From NCBI GenBank assembly GCA_916613615.1, contig OU744732.1, forward strand, positions 57,186,727 through 57,250,726: a stretch of DNA of 64,000 nucleotides. Direction: 5' to 3'. Made by a program: the position numbers and the translations under genes. Of this stretch, positions 48,838 through 59,720 are shown piece after piece; the first letter of the stretch is position 1, and every line of letters starts with the position of its first letter. The notes beneath the pieces were generated by a model, which was not told the DNA's origin, ran no database searches, and worked only from the letters and a program-made list of their open reading frames with translations. This DNA is from Steromphala cineraria. Taxonomy: Eukaryota; Mollusca; Gastropoda; Trochida; Trochidae.

Positions 48838-49650
48838 CAGTTAAAAAACACTATGTAGCCATGGTGATGTGCTTATTGTGGCCACCCCTTGCAGCTAAGA
48901 CTGCATTGATCCTCCTTGGCATAGACTGGAAAAAACAACGAATTTCCATGTCGCGGGTCCTGGCCGCTGAGTAATCGGACTGAGGCGGTGTAGTTTAAAA
49001 TGGTTTATTCTGTGAAATATAAAATATACATCTGTAAAAGATTATGTGTGGCCGAGAGGTATGACAACTCCCCTCGGCCATGGCGTGACATGAAGTGGCG
49101 AATTTGAAAATGCCTACGTCATGGAACAGGTACTGCACGAGATACTATTAGTGTTACGACCATAGTAAGAGTGTGAAAAGAAGAGAGCTCGTAACAAAGC
49201 AAAGAGAAATGAAGCAATATACGAAATGTATCATGAAATACATCCGGCGACACTACTTATTGAATATTTTGCTAAACCTCCTGCAAGGCAACGTGAGGTC
49301 AGTCAAAATCTGAGGTTGAAATTGACTTTGATAGATCTGTTCAGGTAATCCCAAGGGTGTTCTATGATGTTACGATCTGGCGATTTAGATGGCCAGGGAA
49401 GCACATGGATGTTCTGGTTAGAAATGAATTCATCTGTTACACAAGCTGTAAGGGTCGGGCGTTGTCGTGCTGGAAAACTGCTGATGGATACATCCAATCA
49501 CATAATGACGAAGGATCTCGTCAATTTACCGATTCACATTGAGATTACCTCGAACAGTCACCAGCTGTGGTATACGATGTGTCGACCTCCTGAACAGAAT
49601 GTTGGTCAAATCACTCATCACACGAAGTCTATAAACTCTTTGTTTTCCAT
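48838..49650 (-). pseudogene. decayed Tc1/mariner transposase, interrupted by a solo LTR
   Basis: Read on the minus strand, three pieces in different frames match the Tc1 transposase order. First, a GNLNVNR segment followed by a stop where a Y is usual and then DEILRHYVI (about 49,500-49,560). Second, the FQHDNARP motif with the second catalytic D, and, after a frameshift, NIHVLPWPSKSPD then IIEH with the catalytic E, about 34 residues from that D, as in DD34E elements (49,300-49,490). Third, SMPRRINAVLAARGG (48,865-48,935), the usual C-terminus. A solo LTR separates the last two pieces. The low-coordinate end at 48,838 begins CAGTTAAAAAACAC after TA, a plausible terminal repeat. The N-terminal DNA-binding half and the other end are missing, cut at 49,650 where kappa begins. 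Nonfunctional. Confidence 0.85.
48949..49252 (-). mobile_element. solo LTR, probably gypsy-type
   Basis: On the minus strand it runs from TGTCGCCGG to CCCGCGACA, giving the TG...CA ends with a short inverted repeat typical of retroviral-type LTRs. An AATAAA polyadenylation signal is at 49,004-49,009 and a GGCCGAG hairpin at 49,050-49,079, 304 bp in all. It sits inside the Tc1 remnant, so it arrived later. I see no matching target duplication (TTCCA left, CTACT right on the plus strand). The second LTR and internal region are absent. Confidence 0.7.
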
Positions 49651-49654
49651 CTTG

Positions 49655-52600
49655 GCAGATTTGGCACTTTTTGCTGAAATCGAACACCAACACAGTAGAA
49701 ACTTAGAAGCTAATTGGAGTGATAAGCCTTTCAACTGCTATCCAATCAAGACAAACAAGAGGTCAAGTCTTGATTTGACTCTAGACCTTTTCGCGGCTTC
49801 ATATACACTTTCAGACTATGTTATAAGTAGCACTTATGCTAAATCCAGTTAAGGTCATTGATTCAACAAGTGCTATCAATCTACTTGAGTCAGGATTCAT
49901 TCTCCATCACATATTGATTATACTAGTAATACAGTCTTCATTTCCCTTTGGATATAGTGCTAAGAGAAGGCAGGAAATATAGGAAAACATTAATCACATG
50001 AGTATTGTAAATTGGGAGTTTCTGGTAAGTGATGCATAAGGAATTATTTAAGGGTACATTTCGTCCCAGATAAGGGAGAATAAGGATGTTAAATAGATGT
50101 ATGATCTTTTAATTCATTGATACAGGGAATTTAAATTAATTTTAATGGTATGCCTCTCATCCAGATTTTATAAGCATGCTTATAATGTGGACAGGTGCCA
50201 TTGATTTTAAAGCTTCTCAAAGATCAAATGTAAATGCAGTAGAAGACAAAATCAGTTTACTACCATAAAACTAGCATCGTTAGTATTGAAGGGAAATGTG
50301 AGTTCAAAAGCATGTCAATCTTACACAATTATCAGAAATATTTAAACAATGATATCCATTGTGTGTGAATGTATAGGTTAAAGAATGGAGAGGAAAGAAC
50401 TACAATTCTTGAAGATCGAATCCAATTACCGAATCCAGGAATTTACAAAGCATACTGCCGTAACTATAGTGCCCTATTTACTTCATCTAATTCGCAAGAA
50501 TTCACTTGTTGCTATTAAAGTTTCCAATTTAACGCAGAAATATGTTAACGAGGCATCGCAGGAAGACTGACATGATGTTATTGAGTAAGACAGCAATTAA
50601 GTTGAATCGTTTTAACTTACTAGCTACGATTTTCTGTTAATCATTTATAATTAATCAATTGGTACCCTTTGTGAATTTAGACAAACAGGTCCTTTTTGAA
50701 ATAAATACAATTCGATAAAATATATTACAACATAGCTGTCGGTTAAGACAATGTAAATAGATTGGGGATAGCATAATTAGTTTGTTAATTAAGTTACTTC
50801 ATATTAGGATAATACCTATTCACAAAGTGTTAACCCCTTTTATAACACACAACACATATAACAAGAGACGATTTGAGAGGGAATGTCATAATTGCTCTAC
50901 TTAAATGGCAATAATTGAAACTGAACATTAATTCTGTTTGAGTCGAAATGCCTTGAGGAGGAATGTCAAGGCGAATAAAATATCAGAATGAATTGATATT
51001 TCACTTCTTAAATGTAATCATATATTTTAATACTTAAGAAAACTTAAATTTATAAATATCAATAATTATATTTTGGTGCTCATAAAAATCTTGAGGGAGT
51101 CTCTTACCCAAGTTAAAAGAAAGAGATAAGGGTATATTCAGAGCTGCACACATTCAACGTTCTATTTCAATTATTGTCTTGTAGTTTTTATGTTCTGAAA
51201 TAAATTTGGCGTCTCATCTAATCCATTTTTTTATTTGGGTGTTTTAGAAAGAGATGTATTTCATTGCATCCATTGAAACTGAAAATAAGTGAAATATCCT
51301 CACATGTGTGAAAACAAAATTGAATGAGAAAATAAACGCAAGTAAACTGTAATTTTAAAGTAACACTTTCAGAAAAAATATCCCTGGCTTTTTGATAGCA
51401 AGTCAAGCCACAAAATCTAATCTGGCTCTAAAAAGAGTCACAATCATTATTGTACATGAATAACTTGAACTTTTTAATTTTGTAAATTGTAGGTTTGTAA
51501 TGAGTAGGTCGAGAGTCATCCCGATCCCCCTACAAAATTAAAATCATTTATGAAAACATAATCCCAGATAATTTAAAATTTTAATTCAATATCAACTATT
51601 AAGCATATTACTATTGCTTATTGGACTCGCATTTGCAAAAATCCTAACTTTAAAAACACGAGGCAAAGTACCAGGTGTTTGAGCTATTGAAGTGGATGAT
51701 AGCAGATGTCAAAGTAAATACTGTCCTCTTGTGTAAGTTGATAACGAGTGTAACACATTGTTCATGTTATCATGAAGTGGATTGGCCAATGCTTCTTCCT
51801 CAGAACAAAAGGCCTAATGCGTACACTTAGCCTGTGTAACCCCAGTAGATTTGTTATTGAACACGCAAAACATGACTATCATCATCATAGTATTCATTAT
51901 ATATTGTCATAAATATTCTGAAACTTAGTGAAATATTAACATAGAGCCGTAAGTTTAACACTATTTCATATATCGAAACCCTTGAACAAGGTATATTATT
52001 TTTGGAAAACTGACACTCTTTTTCTATTTTATGTTAGATCTTTCAAATTAACCAATGTCCATTTTGGCTGCATTTGACGAATTTGAAAACACCCCATCAA
52101 TTCCTTTATCTCAGGAATCAATACGCTAAAGTCAATGTTATTTTACTGATGTTAACCAGATGGTACGAGAATGAAATGAATTTCCTGAAGGTATTGATTT
52201 CTGAAATAATTACATGTTTGGACATTGAATAGATCAATGACTAGATGTTGATTCAATGCACAATATGAACGGAGGCAAAGGACGTTTTGAAACGAAATAA
52301 GAGCTATTTTGATCTGCAACAATCGATATATGGACAACTTTTTGTTTGAAAATATTCTTAAAGGATAAACAAAAAATAAATAAAAATATCATGAAATAGG
52401 GTTGGCAACGTAAGTTGATGATTGGATTTTTATTTAATCACTCTTTTTCTTTTTGTTGGTAGCACAAAAATACACTATAAACTGTAATGTACAGTAATTT
52501 CAATCATTAACACGCATTCAAATCGTTCAGACAACTGAAATTGTTCGTATTCAAGATCGACAATCGTGGATAACAATTATATAAATTAAGTGAAAAGGCT

Positions 52601-53110
52601 CTGGCATGATGACCAGAAGAAGATAAATTGTTCGTATCTACAATAGTGTAGTTATTCACTACTTTGGTGTCAGAAAACGTTTATTAAATGACAGCCGAAA
52701 AAGAAGTGTATCTTTTGAATCTGTTTGAATATATTAAGACTAAAGGACGGAAGTTTGAGCTGGGTGTCCAGATTTCTTGAATATCTTCTCCGTTATTGCG
52801 TTATTTAGAAACCCATTGCTCTCAGTCAACTGTCACAGACATAGAGGATAATTCAATAACTTTTGGTTTTGAGCAAGTGCATAGCTTCTAAGACTTAAGA
52901 GAGAGTTTGTCCCCCATTAAAGCACTGATCAAAAAAAAATCATTCATTGATTCAAACAGGTTAATCGAAGAAAAGCCAGAAAATTATGGAGAAACAAAGC
53001 ATCAAATTGCATGTATTACTAATTATTTAAGGATCAATAGCCTATATATAAAACCTAACGCCAAAGAAATATTGTTTAAATGTATCAATATTCAAGCGTC
53101 ATGCGACGTT
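49655..53110 (+). repeat. block kappa, copy 2
   Basis: Direct copy of 38,610-41,764 and 61,265-64,000. It begins GCAGATTTGGCAC, missing the first 100 bp of kappa, right beside the Tc1 remnant. It keeps 51,110-52,400, which copy 1 has lost and copy 3 shares (GAGATAAGGGTATATT at 51,123 and 62,826; GGACTCGCATTTGCAAA at 51,623). The frame at 50,385-50,570 is interrupted by a stop in copy 1 and is not called a gene. The plus-strand frame at 49,364-49,852 runs antisense through the Tc1 remnant and into kappa and is a shadow. Confidence 0.85.
52410..52462 (+). other. GT-AG mini-intron-like segment, kappa copy 2
   Basis: GGCAAC then GTAAGT, a pyrimidine tract with TTTTTCTTTTTG, and TAG before CACAAAAATAC. 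Same 53-bp length as at 41,011. The 3' site here is TAG rather than CAG. Confidence 0.3.
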
Positions 53111-53117
53111 TTGAATT

Positions 53118-53640
53118 AAGGCACATTTACAGTGCCACATATTTGCAGTAGCTTGAGATAAATTGTTAGTGTCTGTTTATGTTTTGGTAAAATATATTTG
53201 TTCATTGCAGGGGAAAAAAAAGTAGATTTTACTCTTATATTACCCCTGCCGTGTAAACATTGTTGTTAATATGTAAGGCAAGTTTATTAATTTTCACATA
53301 GGATAAGTCTTTTTGGTTGATGAACACACACATTTTGTACAACTCATTAGCATAAATGTTCATGTGTTTGGAGGGGGAAATTAAACCATTTTAAGAATGA
53401 TGGTTTGAATTTCTCCATGGGCCCATCATACTTAAAATGGTTTTTACAGCGAGTCCAATATGCCTAAACAAAATGCGTGAAATAATATTGATATGTTTTT
53501 GATAATAATATGAATTTTTAAATGAGAATATGTTTTTGTCAATGATAACTTTTTATTTTTTTTAATTTTTAATTGCAAGATTAATAGTTCAGGTAATTCA
53601 TGAACAATAATGATTGTTAGTCTTTTTTAGAGTCTGATTA
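53118..53640. other. noncoding spacer in second kappa palindrome, with hairpin
   Basis: The first 110 bp resemble 45,983-46,080 (GGCAC.TTTACA, CACATATTTG.AGT). It contains the hairpin at 53,383-53,443. The remainder is AT-rich with nothing recognised, and copy 1 lacks it. Confidence 0.45.
53383..53443. repeat. 21-bp-arm hairpin
   Basis: Arms 53,383-53,403 and 53,423-53,443 (AAACCATTTTAAG then ATGATGG, and the complement) pair at 20 of 21 positions around a 19-base loop. It could be a small MITE end pair or fold as a short hairpin RNA. There is no sign of expression from sequence alone. Confidence 0.6.
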
Positions 53641-53649
53641 AATGTTGTG

Positions 53650-54885
53650 GTTTGACTTGCTATCAAACTGTCAGAGGTACTCTGACATTCCTCCTCGAGG
53701 CATTTCGATTCAAACAGTATTAATGTTCAGTTTCAATTATCACTAACTTATTATGCTATTCCTAACCTATTTACATTGTCTTAACCGACATCTATGTTAT
53801 GATATATTTCATCCAGTTGCAACTTATATAAAAAAGGACGTGTTTGTCTCCGGTTAATTCACACATTGTACCAGCAGTTTAAATAATTTACTTAACAAGA
53901 AGTCTACTCCAGTGAAAATGATATCATAGATATAAATATTAATATGATATTAACAATAGAACTGCAATGACTCTTTTACATATCTTTGCGTTTATTTGAA
54001 AACATGGCATTCTTGCTAATTAGATGAAATGAATAGAGTACTTTATAACAAAACTATCTAAGTAACCAGAAACAAGTATTTGTGCATAGTTATGGCACTA
54101 TGTTTTGTAATTATTTGCATTCGATAATGTGATATGATCTCCAAGTATACTTGTTCTTTCCATCCATATGTAATTGTTTTGCACACAACTGATGTTGGTG
54201 TTTAGACATTTCTAATAATTTATGAAAGAATCACATGCTTTTATTTTGAACTCACTTTACCCGTAAATACTAACCATGCTAGTTTATGGTACTGAACAGA
54301 TAATGCATATCAATGAATTAAAAGATGATACAATATCTCTATCGAACAACCTTATCCTCCCGTTACTGAGACAGAATGTTCCCCTGAATTATTCCTATTG
54401 CATCATTAAGCAGAAACTCACAACTTAAAGTATTTTTGGGATTAATGTTTTCCTATATTTCCTGCCTTCTAGCACTATATCTAGGGAAATGAAGACTGTA
54501 TTACTAGTATAATCAATATGTGATGGAGAATGAATCTTGACTCAAGAAGATTGATAGCGCTTGTGGAAGCAATGGACTTTACTGGATTTAGCATTAGTGC
54601 TACTTATAACATACTCTGAAACTGTATTTGAAGCCGGGAAAAGGTCAAAAGTCAAATCAACACATGACCTCGTGTTTGTCTTGACTGGATAGCAGCTAAA
54701 AGGCTTATCACTCCATTAGCTCCTGGGTTTATTCTGTGTTGGTGTTCGATTTCAACCAATAGCGTCACATTTGTCCTTTAGCATATGTAAGTGCTATTAT
54801 GGCAACTTATGTTTGGTAATGTCAATTATCTTATCGATAACAAGTTTGTTCGCTGTTCATTTTAACTTATTTTTTAAATTAATAT
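53650..54885 (-). repeat. inverted kappa arm, second palindrome
   Basis: Reverse complement of about 49,655-50,960. It extends slightly deeper into kappa than the first inverted arm: 53,655-53,960 matches 50,565-50,950 and 39,660-40,060 inverted (TTACATTGTCTTAACCGACA at 53,772). It runs directly into inverted alpha copy D, as in the first unit. Confidence 0.85.
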
Positions 54886-57110
54886 TTTTAATTTTGATTT
54901 AATATGTGTAGGTAAAAATTAATGGTATTATTTTGCTGGTGTTAAAAATCTATTTACACAAACAAATCATTCATAGTCAGAGAACAAATTATAATTTTTC
55001 ACATAAATCCTTTGGCGGCCATTTTATGTAAACACCTTTAATTTCGATTTGTGTAAGAAATACAAAGTGCATGGATTAACTTTACAATATATATTTGAAT
55101 AATGACTGCTTCGTTTAGTTTGAATACATTTTCTTTCAATTGGAACTATTTTGTTTCATTTTCCTGAAATCTCCTTATATATTTCTCCTAAAAAGTGCTT
55201 CTGCCCCTTTATTATATTATTGTATATGACGCAGATCAAAACCTAATTGTGCTCCTGTTACACTGTTAGGAAGAAAAGAATTAATGTTATGCAAAAAAAT
55301 CAATTAGATTTTTTAAATAGAAAGACAGTTACACACTTCAATTTAACTTTTAATGTAAACACAGGGTTAATAACTGTTATTTCTTAATTTACAGTCAACG
55401 ATACCACTAACATAATTTCAGATTGTTAACTAGTCTTGACGTTCTTTCCCATGGCTTTTCAATTCAAACAGTGTTTATTTCAATTTGTAATTATTGCCAT
55501 CTGTTGCAAAGCAATTATGACATTCCACTTAAATTGTCTCTTGCCATAATTGCTGTGTGTATTTAAAGAGGATAACACACTGTGAATGGACAAAATAGGA
55601 AGTAGCAAACCGTATTATCTTGTTTCCTAAATGATTAACTTTTGTATATTGAAGCAACATAATACGATGATTATTTGACCAAGCAGGTTACTGTGTTCTT
55701 AATGATGTATCTATCTCTTGTAAATGCAAACAATGTGAGAACAGATTAAACTGTGTGAGAAGCGTTGTAGTTTGCTAAAAAATATGGTGGAAATTGTTTC
55801 CACCAGAGGAAATTGCCGGAATTCACGGATTTTTTCAAATTAGAACAACAGGGAAAGAATAGTAAACAAGATTTATTGTATTTCTATTATTTTTTTTTTA
55901 AAATGCAGAAATGTGTCAACAAGGCTTTTTAGTGGTATGTAAAGATGTAAATGTTTGAAAAAGAAACTGTTTTATGATCAATGGGTGGTCATCTCATTTT
56001 CGTTTAATCAAAATAATTCTTTCATGTTCCCATTTTTTTAATTATTCATTAGCTTCCATTTACAAATTCTTACAGAATAATAACTCATGGGCTTCTGAAT
56101 GAGCTCGGAAGGGTTTGCAGTCGGAAACCCTGACACCTACATTCTCAGAATTACTTATGCATACTTTTTGCTGAAAAGAATGTCAAGTGATAAGTTTCAT
56201 GCATGAAGCCAAATGGGTTATCGGTTGGCAAACTAGGTGTGAGGATATAACTATGTTAAAGCACTATTATGCCTGTCTTATTTGATCAATCTTACCAAAT
56301 TAAGTAAGTAAACCAACAATTGCATCCCTTGGCGATGCAACTGTGTGGTTAAGCTATTTTGATTCTAATAAAACACGCTTCCAAAACTCTTATGAATTTA
56401 TGTCAATCTTTGGTTGAAATTGTGTCCCAGGTGCAGGCCTAAAAACTTAATTTTAAAATACAAATAGTTCGCAGGTTTGACACTTGAATATCAAACTATC
56501 CTCAAGAGAATTCAGTTGGAAGAAATTTCTGTCATGAATAAAATAAAGAAATGGAAATATACTTGATCAAAATTGATTTTTGCTTTTAATTACTATTTGC
56601 CACCTTATAGGGCCCCACGAGGACGATATTCTTTAAAAACAATTTGCATCTTCTGTCAAAGTGCTATAGAAGGGGGAAACCTTGTAGACATTCAAAATGT
56701 GGATTTCTATTGGGTTTCAATACACAATGAGGATTACTGATTGAAGATGTAGTGATGTGACTCAAGGTATGATGACTGAATGTAACTCTTGTATGACTCA
56801 CAGAGAAAGATTATAATGGATTTAAGAGTTCTGAGAGAATTTCTTTCATCAGGATGTTACTACAATATTTTTCCAACAGTTTACTCAATTGTGTATTTTG
56901 AAAGTAAGTGAACAATTGCAATCATATCGACCAAGAGAACTCGACAAAATTACAAAGTACATCAGTTTCAGGTTTGGATTTGTTAAATATTTGTTTAAAG
57001 GCGTTTGAAAAATGATTTGCTGTGTCTTTATTTACATACCACTGAATCCACACACAAAATCTGCTTGATTTTGATTGATATATAAATTTACCTAATTCAC
57101 TTATCGAGGG
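54886..57110 (-). repeat. block alpha, copy D (inverted, partial)
   Basis: Reverse complement of about 9,920-12,400 and colinear with 42,870-44,600. It keeps the 55,760-56,240 portion that copy C lost. Landmarks: TTGCATCCCTTGGCGATGCA (56,321), GTGTCCCAGGTGCAGGCC (56,424), AACACAGGGTTAATAACTG (55,359). It includes a truncated TTAA-family element (54,886-55,210; end now TTAT). Alpha stops at about 57,110, so the part equivalent to 6,450-9,900 is absent. Confidence 0.85.
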
Positions 57111-57118
57111 ATATGTCA

Positions 57119-57496
57119 AACCACAAACATATTTCACAATTTTCTTTGAAGGCTTTTCAGTGGTATGTAAAGATGTGTTATGTTCAATGGTTTGCCATCT
57201 TATTTTTGTTTAATCAAAATAATTCTTTCATTTTCCAATTGAAATGTATGATTCATAATCTTCAATTTAAAAATTCTTACAGAATAGTAACTCATGGGCT
57301 TCTGAATGAGCTCGGAAAGGTTTGCAGTTGGAAACCCCGACACCCACATTCTCAGAATTACTTACGCATACTTTTTGCTTAAAAGAATGTCAAGTGATAA
57401 GTTTCATGCATGAAGCCAAATGGGTTAAGATGATGTTTTATTTATTTTGATTTAAAGTTCACATAACCACAAACATAATTCACAATTTTCTTTGAA
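57119..57496 (+). repeat. 314-bp duplicate segment between 32-bp direct repeats
   Basis: Direct repeats at 57,119-57,150 and 57,465-57,496 (AACCACAAACATA then TTCACAATTTTCTTTGAA) differ at one base. Most of the sequence between them (57,151-57,427) is a second copy of 55,924-56,220, for example AACTCATGGGCTTCTGAATG and AAGTGATAAGTTTCATGCAT. Thirty-two bp is longer than usual for a transposon target duplication, so this may be a templated insertion or a tandem-duplication product. The open frame 57,113-57,382 is not kept in the first copy. Confidence 0.7.
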
Positions 57497-58319
57497 ATAT
57501 ATTTAAGCCTGATTACAATATTCTATAGTGTGTCAAAGGTCGCTACTAAAATATGTTCAATTTGGCAATGGATGCCATTTTTAAATGGCACTTTTGATGG
57601 ACAGCTTAGACCTATCTGGCCACAAACCAGTGAATGCATGACTGCCTGTCACTAGTCACACCCCCTTTTTGTGACGTCATAAACAGAATAAGCCTCGTTA
57701 TCTATTACATCTATCATAACAATACCGCAGAAAAAGACCAATAACTAACAATTTTCAAAAAAAGTTTTCCACTCAGTTAGAGAAATTATTTGACGATGTA
57801 ACACTACTAAGAATTTGGTGTAGAAGAGATATACACATCAATGGTAATGAAACAACTTTTTAGGCAGTATTTCATTTGAAATAATGATGCGTTACTCTGT
57901 ATAGTCTTCTTTTTCTGTCAGACCCGCACAAGTTTTATGGCCCCTTACCCAGATGGGGTTTTCACAGCGGATAATTAGTCTGTCTCAATCAAAGGCTCAT
58001 TAAAGGTGTTTACTGGACACATTTAAAAAATCAAGCCCAGATTTATTTTGTTGAAAAATCTTTGAACGAAAAACATGAAGTGATTAAGTCGAGGTTAGTG
58101 GATGTTTAAAGAAAGAGTAAATACTAGATCATTTTAGATAGCACACTTTGATTGTAAAACATGTACCTTCCCTTGCATTTTACCTGTAAGAGCAGTTCAA
58201 CAGAATAAGAGTTCAGGAAATTGAAATGTGATATTGCATTTCTAAAAATTGATTCTAACAAAATGTTTTGCATTCTTTTAACATTGTTGCCATTTCATAT
58301 ATGTGAAGAAAACATAATA
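57497..58319. other. noncoding segment without a duplicate
   Basis: Holds a short palindrome (TGCCATTT and complement, 57,573-57,590) and a TGACGTCA site near 57,673. It is not matched elsewhere in the window and has no coding frame. It joins truncated alpha D to the beta-like block. Confidence 0.45.
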
Positions 58320-59130
58320 CTCTAAGATGGCAAATTTGTCTGTGTGAAGCTTTAACCTTCAGCATAAATGTAAATGTGTACAATCTTGTACAGAGATCTT
58401 GACAAAGTCTTCGTGTACAATAGATATGGTGATCAACTGGTAATGGTTTCGCCAAGATGACAGATGAGACATCATTACAGTAACACAAACAACACTTCTT
58501 CTGATCTACTTAAACCACCCTTTAATTGAAAGTACTAACTCAACCTGATACCTGCTTTCAAACCACCACATGTGTTCCTTTGACTTCTGAAGTGTCTTAT
58601 AGGCTACTTATATACATGTAAGAACTGAGTAAGCTAAAACAGTTTCAAACTTAAAGGGGATCAACAACCTGGCACGTGAAATCTCGTTAACAAGAGCATT
58701 CAGACGGGTAAGGGGGTCACATGACACACACTTGGTACCGGCTGTCAGCTGTAAGCGGTTCGCAACCAAACGATTTCGTCCCTACCGAGTATTTACGACT
58801 CTTCGGCGGCCCTGCTAATAAAACACTGTAAGTTAAAAATTCAGGTTGCAGACCCCCTTTAAGCTTTGTCAAACTACAGATCCGAAATTTGTTTACTTAT
58901 CTGAGTATTCTAGGGCAAATATCATATTATATTGAATGTCTTTGAGGCATTCTCGCATTGCAACCATGGAAAGGATAATGTTGAAATTTCACTACATGTA
59001 TTTCATTTTGCATTAGCATTAAAAGCATGAAAATAGCTTACAAAATAACAGTATTCACATTGAATTGAAGTGACTTGGGGTCAAATTTTCGAAAACAAAA
59101 ATTTTTCTCATTAAAACCCTTCATAAGTAA
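58320..59130 (+). repeat. block beta, copy E (partial)
   Basis: Colinear with 36,075-36,600 and 17,500-18,060: AAGATGGCAAATTTGTCTGT (58,324 and 36,070), GATCAACTGGTAATG, CAAACCACCACATGTGTTC (58,559 and 36,302), CTTTGAGGCATTCT. It is interrupted by the TTAA insertion at 58,655-58,858. Confidence 0.8.
58655..58858. mobile_element. TTAA-flanked MITE, family 2
   Basis: Flanked by TTAA on both sides (58,651-58,654 and 58,859-58,862). Ends AGGGGATCAACAACCTG and, read inward from the right, AGGGGGTCTGCAACCTG (13 of 17 match). The equivalent site in beta copy B (CAAACTTAAGTTTTGTC, TTAA at 36,388-36,391) is empty, which confirms a precise TTAA insertion. The 204-bp body is markedly G+C richer than its surroundings. 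TTAA duplication is the hallmark of the piggyBac superfamily; no transposase. Confidence 0.8.
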
Positions 59131-59144
59131 TTAACGTCTTTATG

Positions 59145-59496
59145 TTAAAGAACAATAGCACGTTTTAGGGGGGTCATGAGGTGATGTCAGGAAAATAAAA
59201 ATAAATGGTTCCAATTGAAAGAGAATATATTTAAACAAAATTGAGCAGTAATGATCCAAATATATAGCATAAAGTTTACCGATGTCATTCATTTTTCTTA
59301 CACAAACTGAATTAAAGGTGTTCACAAAAAAAATGGCCGCCAATGGATTTAATGTGAATCTTATACTTTGTCCACTGACTATCGATAATTGGCTTGTGCA
59401 ATGAGATTGTTGACACTGTCAATTTATTACAAATTACAATTATTAGTGAAATATGTAAAGTATAAAATTATCAAAAAACTTGTTGCTTCCCCTTAA
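59145..59496 (+). mobile_element. TTAA-flanked element, family 1, full-length copy
   Basis: TTAAAG on both sides (59,145 and 59,493). The right end read inward is GGGGAAGCAACAAG, the left is GAACAATAGCACG. It contains ATGGCCGCCAAT (59,334). In gamma copy 2 the flanks are joined with CTAA at 18,078-18,081, so the site is empty there. The 352-bp length agrees with the copy at 12,093 once its nested element is removed. Confidence 0.75.
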
Positions 59497-59499
59497 AGT

Positions 59500-59720
59500 C
59501 ATGTTTCTTAAATGATATGGTGCTTAGTTTTACCTCAGAGAGCCTCCATTGATTATTTTAGTTAAAATATAAGAACATCAGGATTTCAAAAATATGACTC
59601 CATCTTTATATAAATTATAACCATGCCAATTTTCGAAATTCTACACTAAATGATCCAAAAAGTAGGTTTGATAATTTTTAATGATGATCTGACTTGAATA
59701 CTTGGGATTTTATTGCACTT
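59500..59720 (+). repeat. block gamma, copy 3 (partial)
   Basis: ATATGGTGCTTAG then CTCAGAGAGCCTCCATTGA matches 18,095-18,140, then decays. Confidence 0.55.

Noticed and set aside
49364..49852. 162-residue plus-strand open frame, the longest in the window
   Set aside because: It runs antisense through the Tc1 transposase remnant and then into kappa copy 2; it crosses a duplication junction and has no domain of its own.
50385..50570. Frame starting MERKELQ, repeated at 62,065
   Set aside because: Copies 2 and 3 of kappa are nearly identical here, so an open frame is expected; copy 1 (39,435 onward) has an early stop.
55924..56220. Possible SINE with B-box-like GGGTTTCC on the minus strand
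   Set aside because: The match to the B box is poor, the spacing from a possible A box is about 85 bp, and the segment is part of block alpha in all copies except the extra one at 57,151.
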